Origin: a virus
IMG/VR virus record: IMGVR_UViG_3300006921_000032
Coordinates: 1-41,606 of that record
DNA: 41,606 bases
Strand: one strand, 5' to 3'
Positions 16,201 through 23,502 of the stretch are shown piece by piece (position 1 is the first letter of the stretch; every line of letters begins with the position of its first letter). The position numbers were made by a program, and so were the translations under genes. The notes under the pieces are model-generated. The model made no database searches and was not told the DNA's origin. It saw nothing but the letters and a program-made list of their open reading frames with translations.

Positions 16201-18737
16201 CCTAAGTTTTGAATCTGCTTAAGCTTATCTCTTTTCTTCTGGTTAATAGCAAACATCTCTTTAACTTCAGCAGCCGTCATATTAGCAACGTTAGCAAACA
16301 TCTCTGAGTCTTTCATGCCCGCTTCTCTTATTAGTCTACGGTTTTCACTTTCCATAAACTCTCTAGTTCCGGCATCTAATAGTTTAAAACCAGATTCTTG
16401 ATCTGCTTGTAAAGCACCGTTAATTTCAATAATTTGATTTGTTCGTTTTCTATTTTCTAGTATTTCTCCTTGTGTTGCAACCTCGCCTCTAAGAGTATTA
16501 AACACATTCATACCTACAGAAGGACCTTGAATAGCTAGTGTTGAAAATATTATATTAGCATTAAAGTTGTTATCAATACCATCAAGTAAACTTTTGTTTT
16601 GATCCAATACAGTCATATCAACCAAGTTATGACCAACTTGAGTAGCAAATTCCTCTATATACTCAAGACCAACGCCTTTTCCTACTTGCCATGATCCTTT
16701 CATGGTGTTTGCAATATTAAGCCTATTGTTTGTAGGTGAAATTCTATTTAAATTTCTCAGGGTACGCATCGTACCCAAACGCTCAGCATACATAGCGATA
16801 CCACCATAAGCTATTGAAGAAAACGCTTTTTCCATTTCAGTAGCACTTAGCGCTTTTTCGTAATAATCTATTTGATCTAATATTTGAACTCTTTCACCTT
16901 TAGTTGTGGCGGACTTAAGAGACTCTTGTAAACCAGCAATGTACTTACCAGCGTTTTTTTGATCAATCTCCATGTGAGTGTACTTTGCACCACCCTCAAG
17001 CATAAAGAAAGTACCGCTTAAAATTTTAGTAGCCTTTGGGATGTTCATTCCAGCTCTAATAGCACCACTATAAGTCAATGCTGTCGCGATACTAAAAGCG
17101 TTATTACTCAAAGCTTGAGACGACCACTGCCCAATATTATCCCAACCAACATCATCCCAATCAATATCTAAAGGAAGAGAAGCTTGCTTATAGTTCTGCA
17201 CACTTTCGTTGTAGTCAATTACACCAGCATGTAAACTTCTCCAACGGTCCATGTGAGCGGTATTTTGATCCTCTGAAAGAAAGTCTTGAGGATTTACCAT
17301 TATCTGCTTCAGCTTTGTCGGATCAGCAAAGGCAGAGCCAAATGCTGTCACTTTATCAGACGCGTAAGCAAAACCTTTAAGCGCTCCTGAAATCCAAGAT
17401 CCCATTTCAGCCATTCCACTTTCAAAGCTTAAGCTAGTCGAGTTTAGCCAACCGTAATCTAAAGCCAATGCTTTTGCTATGGTAGTTGCATCACTAACTT
17501 TATCAAAGTTATCTACCACCTTGTCAAGGCCAGATTGAATAGTTGTAGCCTCGTTAAATATATCTTCAAAACTAAGATTTTTATCTGATAAAGCTTTTTT
17601 ATATCCCGCTGACAAACTGTTACCCTCGGCAACTAAATTGTTATATTGTTCTATTTTTTCTTTAGACGAATATTCGTCAACTTTTCCAAGAGCGTTTAAA
17701 GAAGCGCTTATACGGTTAAATTGTGGTTCATATGTCTTGTTAACTTCGATGTAGTCATTATACTTACTCTTCCAGTCTTTTGATTTTTTTTGGTATCCAA
17801 TAAACTTGTGGTTAAAATAATCAGCTAAAACTTTTTCAGCCGCACTACCTTGAACCCTAAGTTTCATAATCTCCTCATCAGTAGCTCTATCTCCAAAAAA
17901 AACACTAGTTTTACCTAGTTCTTTCTGTTTAGTTTCTTTAGCCTTGTCGACAGCTAATGCGTCAATATACTTTTTTAACCAATTTTGACCATCACCAGTA
18001 ATACTAGCGTCTTCAGGATCAAATATGTTAAATATACCCTCTTGAACTGCTTTTCTAGCATCTGCAACCATGTCTTTATGCCCCTTGAAATCAGGTTTAA
18101 TATCACCTATATCAAGCCTTCCAATATACTGCTCAACCTCCTCTTGTTTAACAACACCAATAATTTGTTTAACTATTTCATCATCCACCCATTTTGAATC
18201 AAAAACTTCGCTTTGTTTGTATTGTAAATACTGCTCGTATTTTTCTTCTCCAAACCAACTTTTTAAATCATCTTCTTCTGATCTAGCGTATCCTTGAAAG
18301 GAAATTCCACTTCCAACCTTTACTCTTGATTGCTTAAAGTTATCTAAGCTAAAATACTCTTCAGCTAATCTATTTTTAACTTTAACGTGGTTTTTTGTAA
18401 CGCCGTTAGAAATAGCAAGTAAATTTACGTTAAGTTCTTCAGTTGTCTCTGGTAAACCCAAAGTGCCAACGTCCAAACCTGACTCCGTAACGATCGGCTC
18501 TACTCCTGGAGTCGCATCCGCAGAGCCGTTTGTCTTTCCCATTACACTAGTCGTCCACTCTTCTAAGTTGTTAGCTTTTACATTGTAGTTTTGTTTTAAA
18601 TAATCATACACGTTAGACTGTATATCTTTATTATTAATAAAACTACTTTTCCACTCTTCAAAATCTTGCGCTTTAAGGCTAGCGTTTGGATCGTTAGACA
18701 ACGTGTTCCAAATATTATTTAATATTTCTTCGTTCAT
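10275..18737 (-). CDS. Giant multidomain internal virion / ejection-type protein (2820 aa)
   Basis: Visible regions in order: an N-terminal helical part with two similar W-containing segments (about 1-75); long helical coiled regions; a metallopeptidase-like H1009-E-L-Q-H1013; D1704...E1717-V-K1719, compatible with a PD-(D/E)xK nuclease; a HAD-superfamily domain at ~1955-2110 with D1961-F-D-D-T, VLTARP and a later FADD; a conserved hydrophobic region at ~2430-2640 (LPTQMGDSIAIATGGAAFYR, YYGAAQNLIFYGLQTALFAV); and a basic tail (~2800-2820). Comparable huge proteins in short-tailed phages are packaged and enter the cell with the DNA. Lack of a signal peptide and position among virion genes support that reading. 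No RNA-polymerase DxDxD or DFDGD signature was seen. Catalytic activities are motif-based guesses except the HAD domain, which is clear. Confidence 0.8.
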   Translation of the reverse strand: MNEEILNNIWNTLSNDPNASLKAQDFEEWKSSFINNKDIQSNVYDYLKQNYNVKANNLEEWTTSVMGKTNGSADATPGVEPIVTESGLDVGTLGLPETTEELNVNLLAISNGVTKNHVKVKNRLAEEYFSLDNFKQSRVKVGSGISFQGYARSEEDDLKSWFGEEKYEQYLQYKQSEVFDSKWVDDEIVKQIIGVVKQEEVEQYIGRLDIGDIKPDFKGHKDMVADARKAVQEGIFNIFDPEDASITGDGQNWLKKYIDALAVDKAKETKQKELGKTSVFFGDRATDEEIMKLRVQGSAAEKVLADYFNHKFIGYQKKSKDWKSKYNDYIEVNKTYEPQFNRISASLNALGKVDEYSSKEKIEQYNNLVAEGNSLSAGYKKALSDKNLSFEDIFNEATTIQSGLDKVVDNFDKVSDATTIAKALALDYGWLNSTSLSFESGMAEMGSWISGALKGFAYASDKVTAFGSAFADPTKLKQIMVNPQDFLSEDQNTAHMDRWRSLHAGVIDYNESVQNYKQASLPLDIDWDDVGWDNIGQWSSQALSNNAFSIATALTYSGAIRAGMNIPKATKILSGTFFMLEGGAKYTHMEIDQKNAGKYIAGLQESLKSATTKGERVQILDQIDYYEKALSATEMEKAFSSIAYGGIAMYAERLGTMRTLRNLNRISPTNNRLNIANTMKGSWQVGKGVGLEYIEEFATQVGHNLVDMTVLDQNKSLLDGIDNNFNANIIFSTLAIQGPSVGMNVFNTLRGEVATQGEILENRKRTNQIIEINGALQADQESGFKLLDAGTREFMESENRRLIREAGMKDSEMFANVANMTAAEVKEMFAINQKKRDKLKQIQNLGASSAYEKAGSNYIEKQKEKLVNDIKNLNGQRDQLRGKPGARRKEIIEATLKNDKIQVETEFYLGKAFAAKNIVKGLGNVKEFGKINKDGTIDLTDLEKYLDKKVKKGNITEGQKKEYLKGFRQGHNASFVGNDVILIESNMIRNINNAETALEKSIHAYSVIHELQHINDVKTGLVQDLDVVQSSKIAVKGIQDEVETLYKQGKIKEKDYVSFLKRVGQYTKDNNGTVDLMELLTIAGELKDAGVLSENSTDPLLSLKLMINQFSNKYFKKGEMFFKLNNTQDVLGYIDSFQRSTRTQTLVLGPEEEVKKPKFSKTQTKTINDFGKKIVDKDGTVTDLEQKGQGNYYFKVEAKNIWKQIQEQGLLDGLILAQPHEGVNNKAFLDTTYAELFSWFEKYQPERKNSSGLFGHINPQIPNRAKQAYNVITKGEIKYTKEIGETTKEGEVKIQVAAETTNEMKQLEEKDMSIQAQAQEKEDKQKVKQQKESKFRKALGIETGGVLYMKVLDAARKSLLRAYSTKDTVRQIQRNLRDQANKYLFKDIKNFLGTTKYKFNLKQYRENIMESLFVADLVQMEREVPEADRVFTKFVKKLTTKQEVEDAVNQNLLPPSAINAYIKDKSVNLYEKARPTEEQFLAYFMIPTINPVTGLRSGKKGTRKDTLAKNMAGALAYDATMEVAQEQDIIEKRQELADARGETLVEDNLEQLAISISRNIDVKFSIKSNENRIISNMAGEIISLTNEMRTNAGLVTYEDGEYKINSTVWKRWTKKAKFKKSDLAIIAEFTYKAYRSEQYSRLTDYEIATKVLKTVIKARKNKNDIKVHQAFEQMIISSLQYAVQGINSRLRTNKKVKEGVGQGDAYISYGKNILGIEVKMNEADGVSQTVNVIQNENGEYSLSYANENPTTNENGDTYDSLIGSEIQIALKELNKIFKENNLGEIKNGNQLSPKQIKYIQDDNLKTKLFKHIDVSESYAAWHYANGKYTNKPQGFIQVGKSLYRMITGNSNLDGLTNSIVHAFKGDIPVFKTEDGIKMQLQARLDTQNGVLKFRVSPRIIDNELVKSNVNLLKPTNAVEFAKAVEKVMVPFSKADNSNNIQKAVQFSRSANNPTKGITVLDFDDTLATTKSLVKFTRPDGTTGTLNAEQYASTYENLLDQGYTFDFSEFNKVVKGKLAPLFQKALKLQSKFGPKNMFVLTARPPAAQKAIFDFLKANGLNIPIDNITGLGNSTAEAKALWMAEKVGEGFNDFYFADDALQNVQAVKNMLDQLDVKSKVQQARVKFSKGMNDTFNNILEEITGIESQKRFSAIKGRKRGEDKGKFRFFIPPSHEDFVGLLYNFMGKGRRGDAHRDFLEQALVRPLNRAYRELDTAKQAIANDYKKLNEQFPDVNKKLIKNTPDGDFTFQDAIRVYLWNKHGHKIPGLTETDQAKLTKLVESDPQLQAYAETLNVISKQKDYVAPGQAWETANIRIDLVDATGRVGRAQYLSEFIENADVLFSEENLNKIEAAYGKDFREALEDMLHRIKTGVNRPKGQSGKPNKFLNWLNASVAGVMFFNTRSALLQQLSNVNYLNFADNNIFKAGLAFANQKQYWADFAFILNSDMLKQRRGGIGTDVNGAELVEAIKKARPDSMFDQVAIITGKLLRLGFLPTQMGDSIAIATGGAAFYRNRINTYLKQGLSQKEAEAKAFTDFQNITQSTQQSARPDMTSQQQAMWIGKLVLNFLNTPSQYNRIIKKAGSDLKNRRITKPNTSQVQSDMSNLSRILYYGAAQNLIFYGLQTALFAVMFGDDDDENEAFLKKKERVINGSIDTILRGSGIYGVALSTIKNMMIKFAEQREKGYNKDESAVIMEALNFSPVLGIRARKIVNAEKTLNYNTKVIDEMTTFDIDNPQWSAVTNYVEGTTTLPVNRLYQKTINVRNALDNQYTAFQRAMFFSGYTTWSLDLGDTEKMKKIKENIKAKAKRKKKSKRKSKRGRR

Positions 18738-18749
18738 ATAAGTTTTATT

Positions 18750-20312
18750 TTACCCTATGTTGTTATTTGTTTTTACTTTACCAGTAGTCCAAAGTTTAGC
18801 TTTTTCTATATCTACAAATGTTATAAACTTAACAGAACTACCACCTTGTGGTATGCCGTAGATTTCATATCCAACATGCTTACCTTTTCTAATAACTTTT
18901 CTGTATTCGTTTTCAAAAGGACCTATAAAACTTTCTCCTTTGTTTATTTTATCTAAAGTAGCAACATCATCGTATAATACATTTCCATTTCTTCCTAATT
19001 TGTAACCTTTATACTCAGACACGCCGGGCGATCCGTCCTCTTTTATTAATGCTGGGTTTGTTAAGAAACCATTACTACCAACTTTGTAGTTTCCAGAAGT
19101 ACTATCAAATTCATTTTTCTTTTCTTTATCGTAGTAGTTATAGGTGTTATCGTAATTTTGTTTTTTTAATCCAACATAATAATCAGCTAAAAGATCTTTA
19201 GATATCGATAGGTTGAAAGCTTCGTTTTCAGGGTTTGTTATAGCATCTATTAGAAGCTCGTAGTTTTTCTTAAATTCCTCTCTAGCTTCTGTTGTTGTTA
19301 GTTCAGCTAAATCTTTATCAAAATTTATTCCACCAGAATTATCATGATCCATAGCGGCATAAAGAGCGCCAATGTCAGCTTCATTTTCGCCAACCATAGT
19401 TCTTATAGTAGCGACAGATATATCAGCCCTATTAATCAAACCCTCTCTAAAACTACGGTCACCAATAATTTTAGCTCCAGACACATCTAAAAAGTCTTCT
19501 TCATTATTTATTTCTTTTTTAAATTGAATTTTTTGACCTTGCAAATATTCATCATTTTTAAACTGATTAACAGGTGTTTCTGATTGAGCATCAATTTTAG
19601 CAGTTTCAGTAGCTGCATTAAAAAATTTAGCTATTCTGTTATGTTTAGCTATATCGTACTCCGGTAGACTTTCCACCATTTCATCAAGAGTCATACTAAA
19701 ATCACCGTCTACCTCGTATACTAAGTCTTCTTTTTCGTGATCATACCTAACGACAACTCCAGGGTCGTTTTTATGATTGTCTACATCCATAGCTCTACGC
19801 ATCGGATCTAAAAGATGTCCTTTAAATTTAGTTATATCTTCAACTCTTAAGTTGTCAACTCTAGTTCCTAGTTTATCAAAAAAATCTCTAGAGTTTCTTA
19901 CGCTTGATATTAACTTGGCAGCTCTAGCTTCTAATTGTATTCTAGCGTACTCGTTTTCATCGCTGTCATTATCACCATAAGTATTAACTCTTAAAAAATC
20001 ATCTTCTATTTTTTTTATACCTTCACGAACAGCCATTATAGTTTCCTCACCTTGATTACCGCCTTTTTGAATCATTTCACTATAGTTTCTTTTTATAACG
20101 GCCTTTAGACTCTCAAGTTGTTTTTCACGACCTAGTTCGTTTTTCTTTCTCTCTAAAGCCATTTCTTTTCCAATACCAGAAACTACGTTTAGATACGTTT
20201 TACCAATATCCACATTAGACTTGTATACGTTAGACATGTCGGGAGTGTTAGCCGCGGCTTCACTATTTGCAAGATTAAAAGATGCTTTTATTAAATTTGG
20301 ATCTGATGCCAT
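18750..20312 (-). CDS. Virion-associated protein of unknown function with EF-hand-like loop (520 aa)
   Basis: I do not recognise the family. The first ~150 residues are helical and highly charged (e.g. MALERKKNELGREKQLESLK). Around residue 322 there is a D-H-D-N-S-G-G-I-N-F-D loop, close to the calcium-binding EF-hand/dockerin consensus, although position 12 is Lys with Asp following. The C-terminal third contains Gly/Tyr-rich strands (SEYKGYKLGRNGNVLYDD). No signal peptide or membrane helix. It lies between the Gln/Ala-rich internal-virion-like gene (3-base gap) and the 2820-aa gene (12-base gap), so the three probably form an internal virion or ejectosome set. A calcium role is inferred from one loop only. 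Confidence 0.65.
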   Translation of the reverse strand: MASDPNLIKASFNLANSEAAANTPDMSNVYKSNVDIGKTYLNVVSGIGKEMALERKKNELGREKQLESLKAVIKRNYSEMIQKGGNQGEETIMAVREGIKKIEDDFLRVNTYGDNDSDENEYARIQLEARAAKLISSVRNSRDFFDKLGTRVDNLRVEDITKFKGHLLDPMRRAMDVDNHKNDPGVVVRYDHEKEDLVYEVDGDFSMTLDEMVESLPEYDIAKHNRIAKFFNAATETAKIDAQSETPVNQFKNDEYLQGQKIQFKKEINNEEDFLDVSGAKIIGDRSFREGLINRADISVATIRTMVGENEADIGALYAAMDHDNSGGINFDKDLAELTTTEAREEFKKNYELLIDAITNPENEAFNLSISKDLLADYYVGLKKQNYDNTYNYYDKEKKNEFDSTSGNYKVGSNGFLTNPALIKEDGSPGVSEYKGYKLGRNGNVLYDDVATLDKINKGESFIGPFENEYRKVIRKGKHVGYEIYGIPQGGSSVKFITFVDIEKAKLWTTGKVKTNNNIG

Positions 20313-20315
20313 GTT

Positions 20316-21008
20316 TTATATTTTTGGTGTGAATATATTGTTATCTGTACCACCTAGTGTATCAGCGTTAGACGCCAGACCTTGGGCTACAGTTCCGAAA
20401 GCGTTAGCAACTATCTGTTGTTGCGCGACTTGAGCATTTGCTAAGTTACTTTTCGCAGTTTGAAGAGCTGTGTTAGCCCCAGCAGTTTCACCCATTTGCA
20501 TACCTAAAAGTGTTGCTTGCCTATTAGCTTCTTGCTGTTGAACGTATTGATCACCTTGTCTTTGCATCGACTGTACGTTAGCAGCGCCTTTAGCCGCTAA
20601 AGCTTGATTTCTAGATTCTTGTTGTCCTATAGACGCTGATATAGCTTGCGTTTGTAGTTGACCTTGATTTGCCATAGCTTGTGCTAAACCAGCAATACCA
20701 CTACCACCAGCAGCGCCTTTCATACTTTGCATTATATTTGCTCTTTGCTGAGCACCTTTTTGGGCTTGAAACTGAGCTTGTTGTTGATTGACGGTTAAAT
20801 CTTCAAAAGTATTTTCCATATCTGCAAAAGGATTTTTAAACTCCATAGCTTTATACTGTGCTTTTTGTTTGTTTAATAAGGCTTGTTGTTTGTCTCTTTC
20901 CACTTCAGCATCAGACACAAAATCTTTAGCGTCTAATCTATTTTTATTAGCGTTTATCAAGCTAATCCCAGCGCCTATTCCAGCTACCGCCATTGCACCA
21001 AAACTCAT
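20316..21008 (-). CDS. Gln/Ala-rich internal virion-like protein (230 aa)
   Basis: The N-terminus (FGAMAVAGIGAGISLINA) is a glycine-zipper-like hydrophobic helix. It is followed by a charged segment and a long Gln/Ala/Met-rich helix with AAGGSGIAGLAQAMANQGQ in the middle. Composition and layout match small internal virion proteins of short-tailed phages (the T7 gp14 type in size and character), which help form the DNA-ejection channel in the host envelope. I claim resemblance, not homology. It is directly upstream of the 520-aa and 2820-aa genes, which fits a three-component ejection set. No catalytic motif is present. Confidence 0.65.
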   Translation of the reverse strand: MSFGAMAVAGIGAGISLINANKNRLDAKDFVSDAEVERDKQQALLNKQKAQYKAMEFKNPFADMENTFEDLTVNQQQAQFQAQKGAQQRANIMQSMKGAAGGSGIAGLAQAMANQGQLQTQAISASIGQQESRNQALAAKGAANVQSMQRQGDQYVQQQEANRQATLLGMQMGETAGANTALQTAKSNLANAQVAQQQIVANAFGTVAQGLASNADTLGGTDNNIFTPKI

Positions 21009-21033
21009 ATCTTATTTATTTTAATTATTTTTT

Positions 21034-21525
21034 TCATTTTTTTGATCTTAAATATTCATCGTAATCATCCCAGTTGAACACAACATTTGCTATTTCTATT
21101 TCTTTTAAGTCCTGTGTATTTGTTGGGTTTGCGTGTACCGTAGTTATAATACAGTCTTCTACTGCGTAAACTATTCTTTTAGCTCCTCTAGGTGATATAA
21201 TATAACATGGAGCGATAAACTCTTCTACACCATCTTCTTTTGAAGAAGCTAAAATTCCTGATAGTAAAAAAAACCCATAGCTATGTTTGTGTATTGCTGA
21301 AAAACCTAACTGACCTTTCTTCATACCCATCTCTCGTATATATATACCATCGGCAAATGAATGCTTGTATTTCCAAAAATCTGGATAAACTAACTCAGTG
21401 TTATCACCAACAACTGTTTCGCCATCAGCTATACTAATAAAATAATCTTCAATTTTCTTTACTTTTTCTCTATATGATTCAGCGGGTGTATTGTCAAATA
21501 TTTCTTGCAACTCGTTTTTAGACAT
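21034..21525 (-). CDS. Cupin-like protein (163 aa)
   Basis: After a helical N-terminus (1-35), residues ~60-145 show the beta-strand rhythm of a single cupin barrel: IYIREMGMKKGQ, H79-x-H81-SYGFFLLSG, then IAPCYIISPRGAKRIVYA and TVHANPTNT with a third His. The H-x-H plus distal His arrangement could hold a metal, but the usual Glu of cupin motif 1 is not obvious. Similar proteins occur in phage structural regions with no known role; they might be virion parts or small-molecule binders. It stands between two structural genes, with 25- and 51-base A/T-rich spacers. I am fairly confident of the fold, not of the activity. Confidence 0.6.
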   Translation of the reverse strand: MSKNELQEIFDNTPAESYREKVKKIEDYFISIADGETVVGDNTELVYPDFWKYKHSFADGIYIREMGMKKGQLGFSAIHKHSYGFFLLSGILASSKEDGVEEFIAPCYIISPRGAKRIVYAVEDCIITTVHANPTNTQDLKEIEIANVVFNWDDYDEYLRSKK

Positions 21526-21576
21526 AATTTAATTTAATTTATATCTAATATAGTCACAGTTTTGCTTGTTTTTTTA

Positions 21577-23118
21577 CTATGCTGACGTAGAAAGCAGTTT
21601 TTCAACGTCAAAATTTAAAGTAGCATTTTGAGTGCCTACTTCTAGTATTTCTATCTCACCTGTTATAGTAGCTATTTTACCGGCACCAGGAAAAGTTAGT
21701 GTTATACCGTTTTCTAAAGTTTGCGCAGCGCTAAGAACTACTGTCCCTGCTCCCGTTGCATTACCACCACTATTAACAGTTGGATCTGATACCTTTGGAT
21801 CTATACCTATGCCACTAACAGTGCTTACGCTATTCATTATACCATCTACAGCCGTAAGAACAACGCTAGTGCTAGCGGAAGAAGCAGAAGTTGTAGTTGT
21901 TGTAACTTCGGTTAAAGCTATTTTTAAACTTGTTAACTTTATTTTATAACCATGTATATCGTAAAAGGTATCAATACCATAACCTCCTATTTTTATAGTA
22001 TCTCCAGCTAGTAGTAGGGCTTGTTGATTGCTAAATATCAAATTGCCAGGTTGAACAGTTATTATTCCATTTACTATAGTTGGAATTTGGCTTTCGGTTT
22101 GTACAGCTTCCTTGTAGTTTTTAGAAAAAATTACGTTATTAGATTCAACATAATCTTGGAAATCAGAAACTATCGTGTTAGCTGTTACGTTTGTTCCAGC
22201 GAAAAGCTTCATGCCTGGTTTAATGTTTAAAACATTGCTAACTGGCCATTGGTAGTTTTTTCTATTGCTAAACTGAATACTTTTATCATCAGCAGCGTTT
22301 ATAGCTACAGATGAGGTTATAGCTGTCTCCGAAACATTTTCAACTATCTGCGGTAACGTTGAGTTCGTAGAATCAACTACAAAAAACTTATCACCTACTA
22401 AAGGTGTTCCGCTCAGACCATCTACAGTAACATTTTGACTGTTGTTAATAACTCCATTTATCTTACCAGTAACTGTTATTGCTGGAAATTCATTTTCACC
22501 ATTTAACAATTTTGGTTCGCTACCAACAGTTAAAGTTACAAAAGAAACTATATCGTCTTCAGTAGGTTGTTTTATTATTCTAAATGATTCAGCAGACGCT
22601 GAAGAGCAGGATATAGAAAAACTTTGTTTATTATTAGCTACACCCCTAGACAATGATACAGTGTCACTAGTATTAGTTAGACTTATAGTTGAGTTTGGAG
22701 AATAGTTAGATATAGTTAATAATAAGCTAGTGTATTGATATAAAACTTTTTTTAGTAGTAAAGAGTTTGATCCAGTAGAAGAGTTTACATCTATAGTATT
22801 ATCAGCAAACCTAACTTCCTTGTATGTAGCATGTTCAGTTCCAGGTTTTGCGGAAAGTGTTACATTATAAACATCATTACTAGTCACAGTTGGAAAGTTT
22901 ATTAAACCTGAATAAACAGATCCAGATACAAATCCATCTAGCTTATACTCAGCCGAGGCAAAAGTTTTTGTTTTAAAGTTATAATAATAATTGTTTTCGT
23001 TTTTTATTTCTAAAGTAAACTCAGAGTTATTGTCACCTAAAATAGTAAATCTTCTAATAGATCCAACGTTGGGTATATCAGACAAATCAAGATTAAAAGA
23101 TTTTATAGTTTTTTTCAT
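21577..23118 (-). CDS. Beta-rich structural protein (513 aa)
   Basis: No catalytic motif, signal peptide or membrane helix. The sequence is almost wholly beta: serial strands with Ser/Thr/Asn-rich turns, a poly-Thr/Ser segment (TTTTTSASSASTSVVL) and recurring 'GM-x-x-x-G-x-x-V' type units (INIKPGMKLFAGTNV-like near the middle, SGIGIDPKVSDPTV near the end followed by GTVVLSAAQTL). The same style of unit occurs in the 454-aa and 2739-aa proteins of this genome, so these likely share a virion beta-domain. The gene starts 10 bases after the 120-aa gene. Candidate roles are tail hub, baseplate-like or fibre-attachment part; I cannot choose among them. Confidence 0.65.
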   Translation of the reverse strand: MKKTIKSFNLDLSDIPNVGSIRRFTILGDNNSEFTLEIKNENNYYYNFKTKTFASAEYKLDGFVSGSVYSGLINFPTVTSNDVYNVTLSAKPGTEHATYKEVRFADNTIDVNSSTGSNSLLLKKVLYQYTSLLLTISNYSPNSTISLTNTSDTVSLSRGVANNKQSFSISCSSASAESFRIIKQPTEDDIVSFVTLTVGSEPKLLNGENEFPAITVTGKINGVINNSQNVTVDGLSGTPLVGDKFFVVDSTNSTLPQIVENVSETAITSSVAINAADDKSIQFSNRKNYQWPVSNVLNIKPGMKLFAGTNVTANTIVSDFQDYVESNNVIFSKNYKEAVQTESQIPTIVNGIITVQPGNLIFSNQQALLLAGDTIKIGGYGIDTFYDIHGYKIKLTSLKIALTEVTTTTTSASSASTSVVLTAVDGIMNSVSTVSGIGIDPKVSDPTVNSGGNATGAGTVVLSAAQTLENGITLTFPGAGKIATITGEIEILEVGTQNATLNFDVEKLLSTSA

Positions 23119-23128
23119 AATTTAATAT

Positions 23129-23491
23129 TTATTTGCTACTTTGTGATATTTCAGAACCAACACTAAAAAGCTCTGCTTTTTTTGTTGAGTTGTTTATAAA
23201 GTTAACACTAGCATAGTAACCTAAAAGGCTAGATGTATTTACAGATTTGTCTTTTACAAAAGAAATAAAAGCACCTCCTGGAACTCCATTTGGATGCACC
23301 GTGTTGTCGTATTCAACTGTTATTTGATCACCGTCAATAATTGTAATTGGACCTAACATTTTTGTAAACTGCAAGTCGGTAGTATCAAAACCACCTAAAG
23401 ACTGACCGTTGTAAGAAAAATAAACAATATCACCTACTTGAGCGGAGGTGTTTATATTGTTAAAGTTGAATGTCATTGATATTATAGCCAT
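23129..23491 (-). CDS. Small virion-associated protein of unknown function (120 aa)
   Basis: A compact protein that reads as a small beta domain (VGDIVYFSYNGQSLGGFDT, GDQITVEYD) with a conserved-looking C-terminal segment, NTSSLLGYYASVNF followed by KKAELFSVGSEISQSSK. I have an impression of this ending in other environmental phage proteins but cannot name the family. No signal or membrane segment. It lies 11 bases downstream of the 2739-aa giant and 10 bases upstream of the 513-aa structural gene, which suggests a structural partner of one of them. Confidence 0.6.
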   Translation of the reverse strand: MAIISMTFNFNNINTSAQVGDIVYFSYNGQSLGGFDTTDLQFTKMLGPITIIDGDQITVEYDNTVHPNGVPGGAFISFVKDKSVNTSSLLGYYASVNFINNSTKKAELFSVGSEISQSSK

Positions 23492-23502
23492 ATTTTTTTA
23501 AT

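Noticed and set aside
10275-18737. Giant protein as a crAss-like virion RNA polymerase
   Set aside because: I looked for DFDGD or DxDxD catalytic signatures; the only close match is DFDDT, which together with VLTARP and FADD is a HAD domain.
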